Shown here: positions 45,108 to 53,912 of the stretch, in pieces
How the letters are laid out: every line of letters starts with the position of its first letter
How positions within the stretch are numbered: position 1 is the first letter of the stretch
Origin: an uncultured Eubacterium sp.
Lineage (GTDB): Bacteria; Bacillota; Clostridia; Lachnospirales; Lachnospiraceae
Direction: 5' to 3'
Assembly: GCA_958446835.1 (NCBI GenBank)
Contig: CAUCXT010000006.1
Coordinates: 29,268 to 93,267 of the forward strand
DNA: 64,000 nt
The notes under the pieces: generated by a model
What the model saw: the letters and a program-made list of their open reading frames with translations, nothing else
Told to the model about the DNA's origin: nothing
Database searches by the model: none
Position numbers and translations under genes: made by a program

Positions 45108-46044
45108 GCTGATAAAGTACGTCACAGGTTCCGTAGCGGCTGTTTTGCTCGCAGTTTTACTGAGGCTTGATTTTGCCTATGCAGCGGGAATTATAACGCT
45201 TCTCACCATACAGGATACCAAGAAGGAGACGGTGCGGATTGCGGCAAAGAGGCTTGTGATTTTTGTCATTATGACGATTCTGTCTGCGGCGATATTTCCG
45301 CTTGCCGGGTATCATGTGTGGGCGTTCGGGATTTTGCTGATTCCGTATCTTACATTCTGCATTGTGCTGGATATGAAGGAGGCGATAGCCCCGGTAGCGG
45401 TGCTTTGCACCCACTATATTTCGGCGGGAAGCTGTTCATGGCAGATGATATTCAACGAATTTCTTATTCTTGTGATTGGTGTCGGGGTCGGAATTTTACT
45501 CAACATGTTCATGCCAGACAGCAGAGCGAAGCTTGTGGAGTACCAGCGGACGGTTGATGACAAGATGGTTCATATCTTGAAGAGAATGTCACTGTATATG
45601 GAGCGTGAGAACAAGTCGGACTATACAGGTGAGTGCTTTGATGAGCTGGACAACATGCTTGCAAATCTTAAAAAAGAAGCGCTATACTATATGAACAATC
45701 ATTTTCTTGGTGAGAATGATTACTATTATGAGTACATGCAGATGCGTGCCAGACAGTGCATTATTCTAAAGAGAGTGTATTCGGATATTGTGCGTCTTAC
45801 TACAACGCCGCAGCAGGTAAGGGCATTAGCGGGTTTTGTTATGAAGGTAGCGGATGAGTTTGCTGAGGAGAATGATGTGCACAGCCTGTTAGAGGAGCTT
45901 GCCAAGCTTCGGGAGGACTATTCGGTTCAGGAGCTTCCAAGGAGCAGGGAGGAGTTTGAGAACCGAGCAATGCTGTATCATATAATGGAGGATATGAAGG
46001 CGTTTTTGGAAATTAAGAGAGAATTTTGCCTTGAACAGCATTAA
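45085..46044 (+). CDS. Aromatic acid exporter-family (FUSC-like) membrane protein
   Basis: 319 residues from ATG 45085; only a weak ribosome binding site, so translation is likely coupled to the overlapping upstream gene. The N-terminal ~140 residues form four to six membrane segments (YVTGSVAAVLLAVLLRL, ILSAAIFPLAGYHVW, FLILVIGVGVGILLNMFMP), followed by a long cytoplasmic helical domain, the ArAE_1/ArAE_1_C layout. Exported compound unknown. Confidence 0.82.
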   Translation: MKKEEIIKLIKYVTGSVAAVLLAVLLRLDFAYAAGIITLLTIQDTKKETVRIAAKRLVIFVIMTILSAAIFPLAGYHVWAFGILLIPYLTFCIVLDMKEAIAPVAVLCTHYISAGSCSWQMIFNEFLILVIGVGVGILLNMFMPDSRAKLVEYQRTVDDKMVHILKRMSLYMERENKSDYTGECFDELDNMLANLKKEALYYMNNHFLGENDYYYEYMQMRARQCIILKRVYSDIVRLTTTPQQVRALAGFVMKVADEFAEENDVHSLLEELAKLREDYSVQELPRSREEFENRAMLYHIMEDMKAFLEIKREFCLEQH

Positions 46045-46164
46045 TATTGATTTCTTATAGTGTAGTATTGGGCGTGAAAATAGAGTTTATAATGGAAGTG
46101 ACCACAGGAAACAGGGCTTGAAGCTTAAAATAAGTGTTATTGATGGTCAGGAAAGGCAATGGTT

Positions 46165-46677
46165 ATGAAAAAGGAAGAAGAAAAGACAAATGTAATGCGT
46201 ATACTTGACCAGAAGAAGGTGAAGTACACGCCGCACAGCTATGACCCGGAGCAGGCGGTAAGCGGAGTTGAGGTAGCAGCTGTGCTTGGACAGGATGTAG
46301 AGCGGGTGTTTAAGACGCTTGTGACAACAGGAAAGACAGGAAACTATTATGTTTTCGTCATTCCGGTTGCTGAGGAGCTTGATTTAAAGAAGGCGGCAAA
46401 AGCTGTCGGTGAGAAGTCAATTGAGATGTTAAAGTCTAAGGATTTGTTGCCGCTCACAGGCTATATCCACGGTGGCTGTTCGCCGATAGGCATGAAAAAA
46501 TTCTTCAGGACAGTATTTCATGTTCCGTCGCAGGAGGCACAGAGCGAGGGCAAAAAGACCGCCTATGACTATGACACAATATTTTTCAGTGCGGGAAAGC
46601 TTGGCTATCAGGTTGAAATGCCGCTAGTGGAGCTTGACAAGGTAATCAGATTTGAGACTGCCGACATTATAGTGTGA
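46165..46677 (+). CDS. ybaK: Cys-tRNA(Pro)/Cys-tRNA(Cys) deacylase
   Basis: 170 residues from ATG 46165 (AGGAAAGG 8 bp upstream); ATG 46159 is too close to that site. YbaK/EbsC features are KVKYTPHSYDP, the lysine in ERVFKTLV and the glycine-rich YIHGGCSPIGMKK. It hydrolyses Cys mischarged on tRNA-Pro. Single gene; a REP-like palindrome follows 6 bp after the stop. Confidence 0.93.
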   Translation: MKKEEEKTNVMRILDQKKVKYTPHSYDPEQAVSGVEVAAVLGQDVERVFKTLVTTGKTGNYYVFVIPVAEELDLKKAAKAVGEKSIEMLKSKDLLPLTGYIHGGCSPIGMKKFFRTVFHVPSQEAQSEGKKTAYDYDTIFFSAGKLGYQVEMPLVELDKVIRFETADIIV

Positions 46678-46683
46678 AGCATG

Positions 46684-46716
46684 CTTGGGACACTGGTGTC
46701 AGACCCCTGTCCCAAG
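46684..46716. repeat. REP-like palindrome, copy 1
   Basis: Perfect outer arms CTTGGGACA/TGTCCCAAG around the core GTGTCAGACCCC, that is the reverse orientation of the family consensus GGGACAGGGGTCTGACACC. Six complete copies lie between here and the right end. Confidence 0.85.
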
Positions 46717-46974
46717 ACAAAAATTGATGTTTTTTAACATAAATCAGGTTACAATACATTAAAATTAGTATACTTTATACGCTAAAAAGTTAATGATGTA
46801 TCTTGACGCAGTAGAAACATGGGGGTATTATTTAAACATAGCCGCGATGCGGCAATTGTTTTATCACTGGGAAAATCCTCTGCCGTAAAGGCACGCGTTT
46901 TCCTTAAAAAACAAGGAGAAAAATTCACTACATGCATGCGCATAAGCGCAGTCTTTAATATGTATCAGAATTTA

Positions 46975-47048
46975 TGCTTCGCAAAAACAAGGAGGCAGAA
47001 TCCTCTCCTCGCATGAGCTCGGATTTTTGCTTCGCAAAAACAAGGAGG
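46975..47048 (+). repeat. Duplicated leader segment before ilvE
   Basis: A 21-bp direct repeat occurs at 46975-46995 and 47028-47048; its core is GCTTCGCAAAAACAAGGAGG. In the second copy TTTTTGC-TTC-GCAAAAA is a perfect hairpin right before the AAGGAGG of ilvE. A looser third copy (AATCCTCT ... ACAAGGAG) lies at 46874-46918. No T-box sequence is seen. The 380-bp gap otherwise lacks a convincing gene; a 65-codon frame at 46819 is judged an artefact. Confidence 0.65.
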
Positions 47049-47057
47049 ATTTGTTAG

Positions 47058-48083
47058 ATGGAAAAGAAGAATATCGACTGGGCAAATATCGGCTTCGGTT
47101 ATATCAAGACCGATAAGAGATTTGTCGCTAATTATAAGGAAGGTGCATGGGATGATGGTGTGCTTACAGAGGATGATAAGGTAGTTATCAGTGAGTGTGC
47201 AGGCGTTCTCCAGTATGCACAGACATGCTTTGAGGGACTTAAGGCATACACAACTGAGCAGGGCAAGATTGTTACATTCCGTCCGGACCTTAACGGTGAG
47301 AGAATGGAGAATTCATGTAAGAAGCTTATGATGCCTGTTTTCCCTAAGGAGAAGTTCGTTGACGCTGTATTAAAGACAGTTGAGGCAAATGCAGCTTATG
47401 TTCCACCTTACGGAAGCGGTGCTACACTTTATATCAGACCATATATGTTCGGAAGCAACCCTGTAATCGGTGTTAAGCCTGCTACAGAGTATCAGTTCAG
47501 AATATTTACAACACCTGTTGGTCCTTACTTCAAGGGCGGCGCTAAGCCACTCACAATCAGAGTATCCGATGTGGACAGAGCAGCTCCTCACGGAACAGGT
47601 GATATCAAGGCAGGTCTTAACTACGCAATGAGCCTTTTCAACATCGTTGATGCACATGAGCATGGCTACGATGAGAATATGTACCTTGATCCGGCTACAA
47701 GAACATACGTTGAGGAGACAGGTGGTGCCAACTTCATCTTTGTAACCAAGGATGGCAAGGTTGTAACACCTAAGTCCGGAAGTATTCTTCCGTCAATCAC
47801 AAGACGTTCACTCCTCACAGTTGCCAAGGATTATCTTGGACTTGAGGTAGAGGAAAGACCTGTTGCCAAGGCAGAGCTTAAGGATATGGCAGAGTGTGGT
47901 CTTTGCGGAACAGCAGCAGTTATCTCACCTGTAGGCAAGATTGTTGACCATGGCACAGAGATTTGCCTTCCAAGCGGAATGAGTGATATGGGTCCTGTGA
48001 CAAAGAAGCTGTATGACACGCTTACAGGTATCCAGATGGGTCGTATTGAAGCTCCTAAGGGCTGGATTTACGAGATTATGTGA
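47058..48083 (+). CDS. ilvE: Branched-chain amino acid aminotransferase
   Basis: 341 residues, normal for the type with an N-terminal extension. Fold-type IV PLP features are YAQTCFEGLKAY near residue 57, the catalytic lysine in GTGDIKAGLNYAMSLFN, and EETGGANFIFV. It transfers amino groups between Glu and the 2-oxo acids of Leu, Ile and Val. AAGGAGG precedes it. The duplicated leader suggests regulation. A hairpin and a REP-like palindrome follow. Confidence 0.96.
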   Translation: MEKKNIDWANIGFGYIKTDKRFVANYKEGAWDDGVLTEDDKVVISECAGVLQYAQTCFEGLKAYTTEQGKIVTFRPDLNGERMENSCKKLMMPVFPKEKFVDAVLKTVEANAAYVPPYGSGATLYIRPYMFGSNPVIGVKPATEYQFRIFTTPVGPYFKGGAKPLTIRVSDVDRAAPHGTGDIKAGLNYAMSLFNIVDAHEHGYDENMYLDPATRTYVEETGGANFIFVTKDGKVVTPKSGSILPSITRRSLLTVAKDYLGLEVEERPVAKAELKDMAECGLCGTAAVISPVGKIVDHGTEICLPSGMSDMGPVTKKLYDTLTGIQMGRIEAPKGWIYEIM

Positions 48084-48159
48084 TTGAGCGGAATCGGGCA
48101 GAGATTCTTGAAATGAGGATTATTTATGTGCCTATATTACTTAGGTTCGTAACTAATAG

Positions 48160-48198
48160 AAATAAGAGGAGTTTCGCATTGCGGGGCGCCTCTTATTT
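48160..48198 (+). terminator. Hairpin downstream of ilvE
   Basis: AAATAAGAGG / CCTCTTATTT, 10-bp perfect stem; no proper T-run follows, so termination may be weak. Confidence 0.5.
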
Positions 48199-48212
48199 GA
48201 GCGTTGCGGATG

Positions 48213-48247
48213 GGTTGGGACAGGGGTCTGACACCGGCGTCCCAACC
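48213..48247. repeat. REP-like palindrome, copy 2
   Basis: GGTTGGGAC and GTCCCAACC form the arms around AGGGGTCTGACACCGGC. Located in the ilvE to ABC-exporter gap, 20 bp before the first ABC gene. Confidence 0.85.
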
Positions 48248-48267
48248 AAAGCGAAGAAAGGAAGCGT

Positions 48268-50034
48268 ATGCAGGAATTTAAGTTTTTATGGAAATATATA
48301 TCGCGGCATAAGTGGCAGTATATCGGCGGTATAGTTACTTTGTTTGTGGTGGATTTTTTGAATATATATGTGCCGAGGTTTACAGGAGAAGCAACCGATG
48401 GGCTCACTGCACATACACTCAGCTTTAATGGGCTGTTAAAGATTATTGGTGCAATACTGATTGCGGGAGCACTCATAGCGCTTGGGCGTTTTTTGTGGCG
48501 ATATTTCCTGTTCGGTGCAGCGAGAAAGATACAGTATGAGATAAGAAATGACATGTTCATGCACCTTGAGAAGATGTCGGTTGAGTACTATAACGAGCAC
48601 AAGACAGGAGATCTGATGTCTAGATTTATCAATGACCTCAACTCCATCCGTATGGCGATAGGTATGGCTGTCATATCGGCGTTTGATGCCACGGTCATGG
48701 CTGTTATGGTTATCTGCCAGATGATATTTTATGTTGATTTGAAGCTCACGTTGCTTGCAATAATACCTATGATATTCATTTTTGCGGGTGAGTTCTACTA
48801 CGGTGCCATTATGAAAAAACGCTTCAAGGAGAAGCAGGAGGCTCTGTCGGATTTGACGGATATGGTCCAGGAGAGCTTTTCGGGAGTGCGTGTCATAAAG
48901 GCATTTGTTCAGGAGAGAGCGGAGCTTAAGGCGTTTTTAAAGTACAATGACAGCACAAGAGATAAAAATATGAGTGTTGCGAAGCTTCAGGCGGTAGTGA
49001 TGCCTTTGCTTGATGTAATCATAGGAGTGAGCAGTCTTATAACTCTTCTCTACGGTGGTTATCTTGCGCTTGTAGGAGATATAACGCTTGGACGTTTTGT
49101 CGCATTCAACCAGTATGTGACCATGCTTGTATGGCCTATGCTTGCGGCAGGTGAGAGCATTACATCTATATCACAGGGACTTGCCTCGGCAAAACGTGTG
49201 AAGGAAGTGTTGGATGAGAAGCCGGAGATATTCGATGACCCTGAGGCTGATAAGGTCGAGAAGATTGACGGTCATATAACCTTTAACCATCTTACATTTG
49301 TACACAACGGACATTCGGAGCCTACACTCAACGATGTGTGCCTTGATGTGCCGGCGGGAACTACTCTTGCCGTAATTGGAAGAACAGGCAACGGAAAGAG
49401 TACACTGGTTAATCTTCTGCTTCATCTGTACAACACGAAGCCGGGGATGATACTTATAGACGGAAGGGATATAAACAAGATTCCGTTAAATGTGCTAAGA
49501 GCCAACATTGCGTATGTTCCGCAGGATAATTTCCTGTTCTCAGACAGTCTTAGAAACAATATCGCCTTTGGTGCGGACGGCGATGACATGGACGAGGTCA
49601 TAAAGGCAACCAAGGCGGCATGCATACATGACAATATCGTGGCTTTCCCGGATGGCTATGAGACGATAGTCGGCGAGAGAGGAGTGACCCTCTCCGGCGG
49701 ACAGAAGCAGCGTAGCTCAATTGCGAGAGCGCTTATGAAGGATGCGCCTATACTCATCCTTGACGATGCACTTTCGGCTGTCGATACCGACACGGAGGAG
49801 CATATCCTCAACAATCTCAAGGAGAACAGAAAGGGAAGGACAACCATAATTATTGCGCACAGAATTTCCACAATACAGAATGCGGATGTGATTATGGTGC
49901 TTGATGACGGAAAGGCTGCCGAGATAGGAAATCACAATGAGCTCATGGCTAAGAACGGAATCTATAAGAGCATGTTCGACAAGCAGCAGCTTGAAGCGGC
50001 AAAAGGACAGACGAGCGGGGAGGTGGCTGAATAA
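48268..50034 (+). CDS. ABC exporter half-transporter with degenerate catalytic site
   Basis: 588 residues: a six-helix exporter membrane domain (about 1-320) and an ATPase domain. Walker A is GRTGNGKST near residue 371, signature LSGGQKQR, Walker B ILILDDALSAVD. The catalytic glutamate is replaced by Asp (DD), the hallmark of the degenerate subunit in heterodimeric exporters of the BmrCD/TM287-288 type. Its stop overlaps the start of the next gene by one base, so the two make a heterodimer. Probably multidrug or lipid export. Confidence 0.94.
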   Translation: MQEFKFLWKYISRHKWQYIGGIVTLFVVDFLNIYVPRFTGEATDGLTAHTLSFNGLLKIIGAILIAGALIALGRFLWRYFLFGAARKIQYEIRNDMFMHLEKMSVEYYNEHKTGDLMSRFINDLNSIRMAIGMAVISAFDATVMAVMVICQMIFYVDLKLTLLAIIPMIFIFAGEFYYGAIMKKRFKEKQEALSDLTDMVQESFSGVRVIKAFVQERAELKAFLKYNDSTRDKNMSVAKLQAVVMPLLDVIIGVSSLITLLYGGYLALVGDITLGRFVAFNQYVTMLVWPMLAAGESITSISQGLASAKRVKEVLDEKPEIFDDPEADKVEKIDGHITFNHLTFVHNGHSEPTLNDVCLDVPAGTTLAVIGRTGNGKSTLVNLLLHLYNTKPGMILIDGRDINKIPLNVLRANIAYVPQDNFLFSDSLRNNIAFGADGDDMDEVIKATKAACIHDNIVAFPDGYETIVGERGVTLSGGQKQRSSIARALMKDAPILILDDALSAVDTDTEEHILNNLKENRKGRTTIIIAHRISTIQNADVIMVLDDGKAAEIGNHNELMAKNGIYKSMFDKQQLEAAKGQTSGEVAE

Positions 50035-52019
50035 TGAAAAGACTTTTAAAATATCTTAAGCCACATGTGCTTACAATGGTTATCGTGTCCGTTATGGTGC
50101 TTCTCATAACTGCGGTTGAGCTTTACAAGCCTATAATAATCGGTAATGCCATAGACTACTATATAAATGGTTACTATAATCCGTATGCTATTGTCGATGA
50201 GAATGCGGCAGGAGCTATACGCTACGGCGATGTGTATATCAGCAAAAATTATGACGCGGCTTCATATAATGGACCATTCTACCAGATGTTTCTGTACAAT
50301 GACCGCTACTACATGGCGGAGAACATAACAACGGATGAATGTGAGATTTTAAAGGACGCAGGGCCGGAGGTGCTTTCGGGTTATGTTGACGGAGCGCGGT
50401 GCCTTTCAAGGGATGAGTTAAAGGAACTAAGGCATTTTGATTTTACAGGAATATGCCACGCCGCGCTCCTGTACCTTGGCGCGCTGCTTGCCGGATTTGT
50501 GCTTAATGCATTGCAGACCTACCTTTTACAGAAGCTTGGACAGGATATAATCTATAAGATGAGGGAGGAATTGTTTGCACATATCCACAGTCTCTCACTC
50601 AGCTTTTTCAATACACAGCCGGTCGGCAAGCTTGTCACCAGAGTGACCAACGATACCGAGGCGGTCAACGAGATGTTCTCCGGCGTGCTTGTAAGACTTT
50701 TTAAGAATATTGTAAAGATTATAGGCTATGCAGTGGTCATGCTCTCGATCAATGTAAAGCTTGCGGGATATTCATTTTTACTCCTGCCGGTTATAGGTGT
50801 GCTCACCTTTGTGTTCAGACATCTGTCGAGACAGGCGTACAGAATAACACGAAATAAGATTACGGATATAAACACATTCCTCTCAGAGAATATATCTGGA
50901 ATGAAGCTTATACAGATATTCACGCGTGAGAAGGAAAAATATGACCAGTTCGAGGAAAAGAGCATGGGTCTTTTCAAGGCAGGTTTCAGGGAGGTAATGA
51001 TATTTGCCATTTTCAGACCTGTTATCTACTTCCTGTCGATTGTGGCACTTGTCATAATCATCGGACGCGGAGGAAGCCTTGTGCTTGGCGGTGCAATCTC
51101 AATAGGTACGCTCTATATTTTCATAAACTATATAAGTTCCTTCTTCGACCCGATTCAGGAGCTTGCAGAGCAGTTCGGAACACTTCAGTCATCACTTGCT
51201 TCGGCAGAGAAGATGTTCCAGATTCTTGATGTGAAGCCTGAGATTGTCAATCCTTCACACCCTGTCGATGTCAAGCTTGACGGAAAGATTGAGTTTAAGA
51301 ATGTATGGTTTGCTTATGAGAAGGACGAATATATATTAAAGGATGTAAGTTTTACGATTAATCCAGGCGAGAAGGTAGCATTTGTCGGTGCAACCGGTGC
51401 CGGAAAGAGCTCAATTCTTAATCTTATAGGACGTTATTTCGATATACAGAAGGGCGAGATTCTCATTGACGGCGTCAACATTAAGGACATTGACACGGAT
51501 GTGCTGCGCGGTGCGATAGGGCAGGTACAGCAGGATGTGTTCCTGTTTACAGGAGACATAAAGAGCAATATTTCGCTCAGAAATGAGAATATAACTTTTG
51601 ATGAGATTAAGGCTGCGGCAAAATATGTCAATGCGGACAGTTTTATAAGTAAAATGCCGGGCGGCTATGATGAGCCGGTTACGGAGAGAGGTTCAACGCT
51701 CTCAGCAGGACAGAGGCAGCTCATATCCTTTGCCAGAACGCTTGCATACAAGCCTTCGATTCTTGTGCTTGATGAGGCTACGGCTAATATCGATACAGAG
51801 ACAGAGAGCCTTATAACAGAGGCTATGGAGAAGCTTATGACCGGAAGAACCACCATCATGGTAGCACACAGACTTTCAACTATCCAGCATGCTGATAAGA
51901 TTATGGTTATGGATAAGGGAAGAATCGTTGAATCCGGAAATCATCAGGAGCTTCTTGCACAGAACGGTGTGTACAGAAAGCTCTATGACTTACAGCTTGC
52001 GGCAGAGGTGACGCAGTAA
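50034..52019 (+). CDS. ABC exporter half-transporter with intact catalytic site and extracytoplasmic insert
   Basis: 661 residues. Walker A is GATGAGKSS, Walker B ILVLDEATANID with the catalytic Glu, but the signature is LSAGQRQ instead of LSGGQ, again typical of the heterodimer partner. Between the first two membrane helices is an insert of about 95 residues (from about 42 to 135) rich in Tyr/Asn/Asp, placed outside the membrane by topology. Start overlaps the previous stop (TAATG). A terminator follows. Confidence 0.94.
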   Translation: MKRLLKYLKPHVLTMVIVSVMVLLITAVELYKPIIIGNAIDYYINGYYNPYAIVDENAAGAIRYGDVYISKNYDAASYNGPFYQMFLYNDRYYMAENITTDECEILKDAGPEVLSGYVDGARCLSRDELKELRHFDFTGICHAALLYLGALLAGFVLNALQTYLLQKLGQDIIYKMREELFAHIHSLSLSFFNTQPVGKLVTRVTNDTEAVNEMFSGVLVRLFKNIVKIIGYAVVMLSINVKLAGYSFLLLPVIGVLTFVFRHLSRQAYRITRNKITDINTFLSENISGMKLIQIFTREKEKYDQFEEKSMGLFKAGFREVMIFAIFRPVIYFLSIVALVIIIGRGGSLVLGGAISIGTLYIFINYISSFFDPIQELAEQFGTLQSSLASAEKMFQILDVKPEIVNPSHPVDVKLDGKIEFKNVWFAYEKDEYILKDVSFTINPGEKVAFVGATGAGKSSILNLIGRYFDIQKGEILIDGVNIKDIDTDVLRGAIGQVQQDVFLFTGDIKSNISLRNENITFDEIKAAAKYVNADSFISKMPGGYDEPVTERGSTLSAGQRQLISFARTLAYKPSILVLDEATANIDTETESLITEAMEKLMTGRTTIMVAHRLSTIQHADKIMVMDKGRIVESGNHQELLAQNGVYRKLYDLQLAAEVTQ

Positions 52020-52022
52020 CAA

Positions 52023-52079
52023 AAAAAGACCTTGAATGAAAAGCAGAAAATAACTGTATTCATTCAAGGTCTTATTTTT
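52023..52079. terminator. Bidirectional terminator
   Basis: AAGACCTTGAATGAA / TTCATTCAAGGTCTT with A- and T-runs outside, between the ABC operon and the converging zinc-ribbon gene. Confidence 0.85.
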
Positions 52080-52081
52080 AA

Positions 52082-52690
52082 TTATTTCTTGATTATCAGC
52101 GGAAGAAGCTTGGACTTGATAAGTGAGCCGAATGACATTACTACCATTGCGATAAGCTCAATGTAGAAACCAATGCTTGGGTATACCTTCACTGCGTCTG
52201 AAAAATATCCGAAGTCGCCAAGTACATCTGAAATATCACTCTTGATACCTATTAATGTGATAATAAAGAATGCGAGAGCGACATAGGATGTAATTCTTGC
52301 AAAAAGCTTCTTGCCGAATAAATTGGCTGCTATGTATACGAGAAGCACAATGGTGATAAATACGGCATTGCTTGTCGTTCCGGAAAAGAAGTTGAAAGAC
52401 TGTTTTGCCTTCTGACCTAAAAATTCAACCTTACATGTAAGGTAAGGCAAAAACAGAGCGATAAATGCAACTACAGCGGCTACAAGTCCTGAGTAATAGA
52501 TGTTTTCCTTGACAATTGAAAAATCCATATTTCCAATCTTAAAGGATACGAGCGGCTTGCCCGGTGCTGTTGGGGCAGAAGCTGCGGATGAGGTGGCAGC
52601 GGTCTGAGCAGGGGCAGCTATTTTAGCTCCGCAGTTGCCGCAGAATAATGCGCCATCTTCAAGTTGTGTTCCACAATTTGGACAAAACAT
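52082..52690 (-). CDS. Zinc-ribbon membrane protein
   Basis: 202 residues. The N-terminus is a zinc ribbon (MFCPNCGTQLEDGALFCGNC, two CxxC pairs), followed by an Ala/Thr/Pro linker and four likely membrane segments (SGLVAAVVAFIALFLPYL, AVFITIVLLVYIAANLF, YVALAFFIITLIGI, FYIELIAMVVMSFGSL). A common Firmicutes architecture with unknown role. AGGAGG lies upstream. Stand-alone gene; 246 bp to the next gene on the other strand contains no other gene. Confidence 0.85.
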   Translation of the reverse strand: MFCPNCGTQLEDGALFCGNCGAKIAAPAQTAATSSAASAPTAPGKPLVSFKIGNMDFSIVKENIYYSGLVAAVVAFIALFLPYLTCKVEFLGQKAKQSFNFFSGTTSNAVFITIVLLVYIAANLFGKKLFARITSYVALAFFIITLIGIKSDISDVLGDFGYFSDAVKVYPSIGFYIELIAMVVMSFGSLIKSKLLPLIIKK

Positions 52691-52936
52691 AATAAATCCT
52701 CCTGTAAATTTATAAAAATTTAATATTTTCTAATACATTAACATAATAAAGCGTGTAAGGCAATACCAAAATGATATTTGCGCGGATATGGTTAAGATTA
52801 TGCAGTACGGCATTTGAAAGTATGACAGAATTTAAACAAATTATAGAAAATTAAATGTATATATGTTATAATAACGAAACTGTCAAGACAACGAAATTAC
52901 TTGTTTGATGAAAAAATAAGGATAGGAATAGGGATT

Positions 52937-53803
52937 ATGGAAGTAAAGAGTAAAGTGGGACAGACCGTGCTTGAGTATCTTATGCTCACTCTTGCAACGC
53001 TGGTTCTGGTAGTTGGTGTGTATGTGTTTAAGTTTCCGAATAATTTTTCGTTCGGAGGAGTTACGGGTATATCTGTCATTTTAAGCGCGGTTCTGCCGTA
53101 TTCACCATCTTGGTTTACATTTGTCATCAATATGGTTCTTCTTGTTATCGGATTTATTTTTCTTGGGAAGAGCTTCGGAATAAAGACGGTGTATGTGAGC
53201 GTGCTTACATCGGTCGGTTTAAGTCTGTGTGAGAAGCTCTTTCCGATGGATGGACCGCTCACAAACCAGCCTGTGCTTGAGCTTATATTTGCAATAGTTC
53301 TTCCTGCAGTGAGTGCAGCAATCATGTTCAACATGAATGCCTCAGGCGGCGGCACGGACATAATAGCGATGATACTTAAGAAATATACAAGCTTCAATAT
53401 CGGAGTGGCTCTTTTTATTGTGGATTTGGCAATAACAATAGCGGCATGTATGGTGTTTGATATTGAGACGGGTCTGTTTTCGTTCGTCGGACTTATGGCA
53501 AAGACGCTTGTAATCGACGGAACCATTGAGAATGTTAACCTGTGCAAATATTTTACGATCATCACGGATTCACCGGACGATATCGTGCTATTCATCCACA
53601 AGGAGCTTGGAAAGGGTGCGACCACATTCAAGGCTGAGGGTTCATTTACACACAAGCAGAAGTATGTTATTCTCACTGTATTAAAGAGAGGACAGGCGGT
53701 CGAGCTTCGTAATTATATCAAGCTTAACCACGGAAAAGATACCTTTATTATGATAACTAACAGCAGTGAGATTATCGGAAAAGGGTTCAGAGGTTTGAAC
53801 TGA
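52937..53803 (+). CDS. YitT family membrane protein
   Basis: 288 residues from ATG 52937; a TTG start at 52901 is possible but less likely. The membrane part has about five segments with the family motif FGGVTGISVIL and NASGGGTDIIAMIL; the C-terminal ~80 residues form the soluble DUF2179 domain (GKGATTFKAEGSFTHKQKYV). Function is not established. Not part of an obvious operon, but on the same strand as trpS 109 bp downstream. Confidence 0.92.
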   Translation: MEVKSKVGQTVLEYLMLTLATLVLVVGVYVFKFPNNFSFGGVTGISVILSAVLPYSPSWFTFVINMVLLVIGFIFLGKSFGIKTVYVSVLTSVGLSLCEKLFPMDGPLTNQPVLELIFAIVLPAVSAAIMFNMNASGGGTDIIAMILKKYTSFNIGVALFIVDLAITIAACMVFDIETGLFSFVGLMAKTLVIDGTIENVNLCKYFTIITDSPDDIVLFIHKELGKGATTFKAEGSFTHKQKYVILTVLKRGQAVELRNYIKLNHGKDTFIMITNSSEIIGKGFRGLN

Positions 53804-53912
53804 AACACATTGACTAATGTAAGAAATAGAGATATATTTACTAATAAGTATTTTATAGAAAATGCACAGTGCATGAGGCGTGGATATGCGCTTGCAGGAC
53901 GGAGGAGATTAT

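Noticed and set aside
46819..47016. 65-codon frame upstream of ilvE
   Set aside because: No clear ribosome binding site or family; it reads through the direct repeats and hairpins of the leader.
46678..47057. T-box riboswitch before ilvE
   Set aside because: No specifier-loop layout or T-box consensus is visible, and no antiterminator hairpin with it. The same holds for the short trpS leader at 53804-53912.
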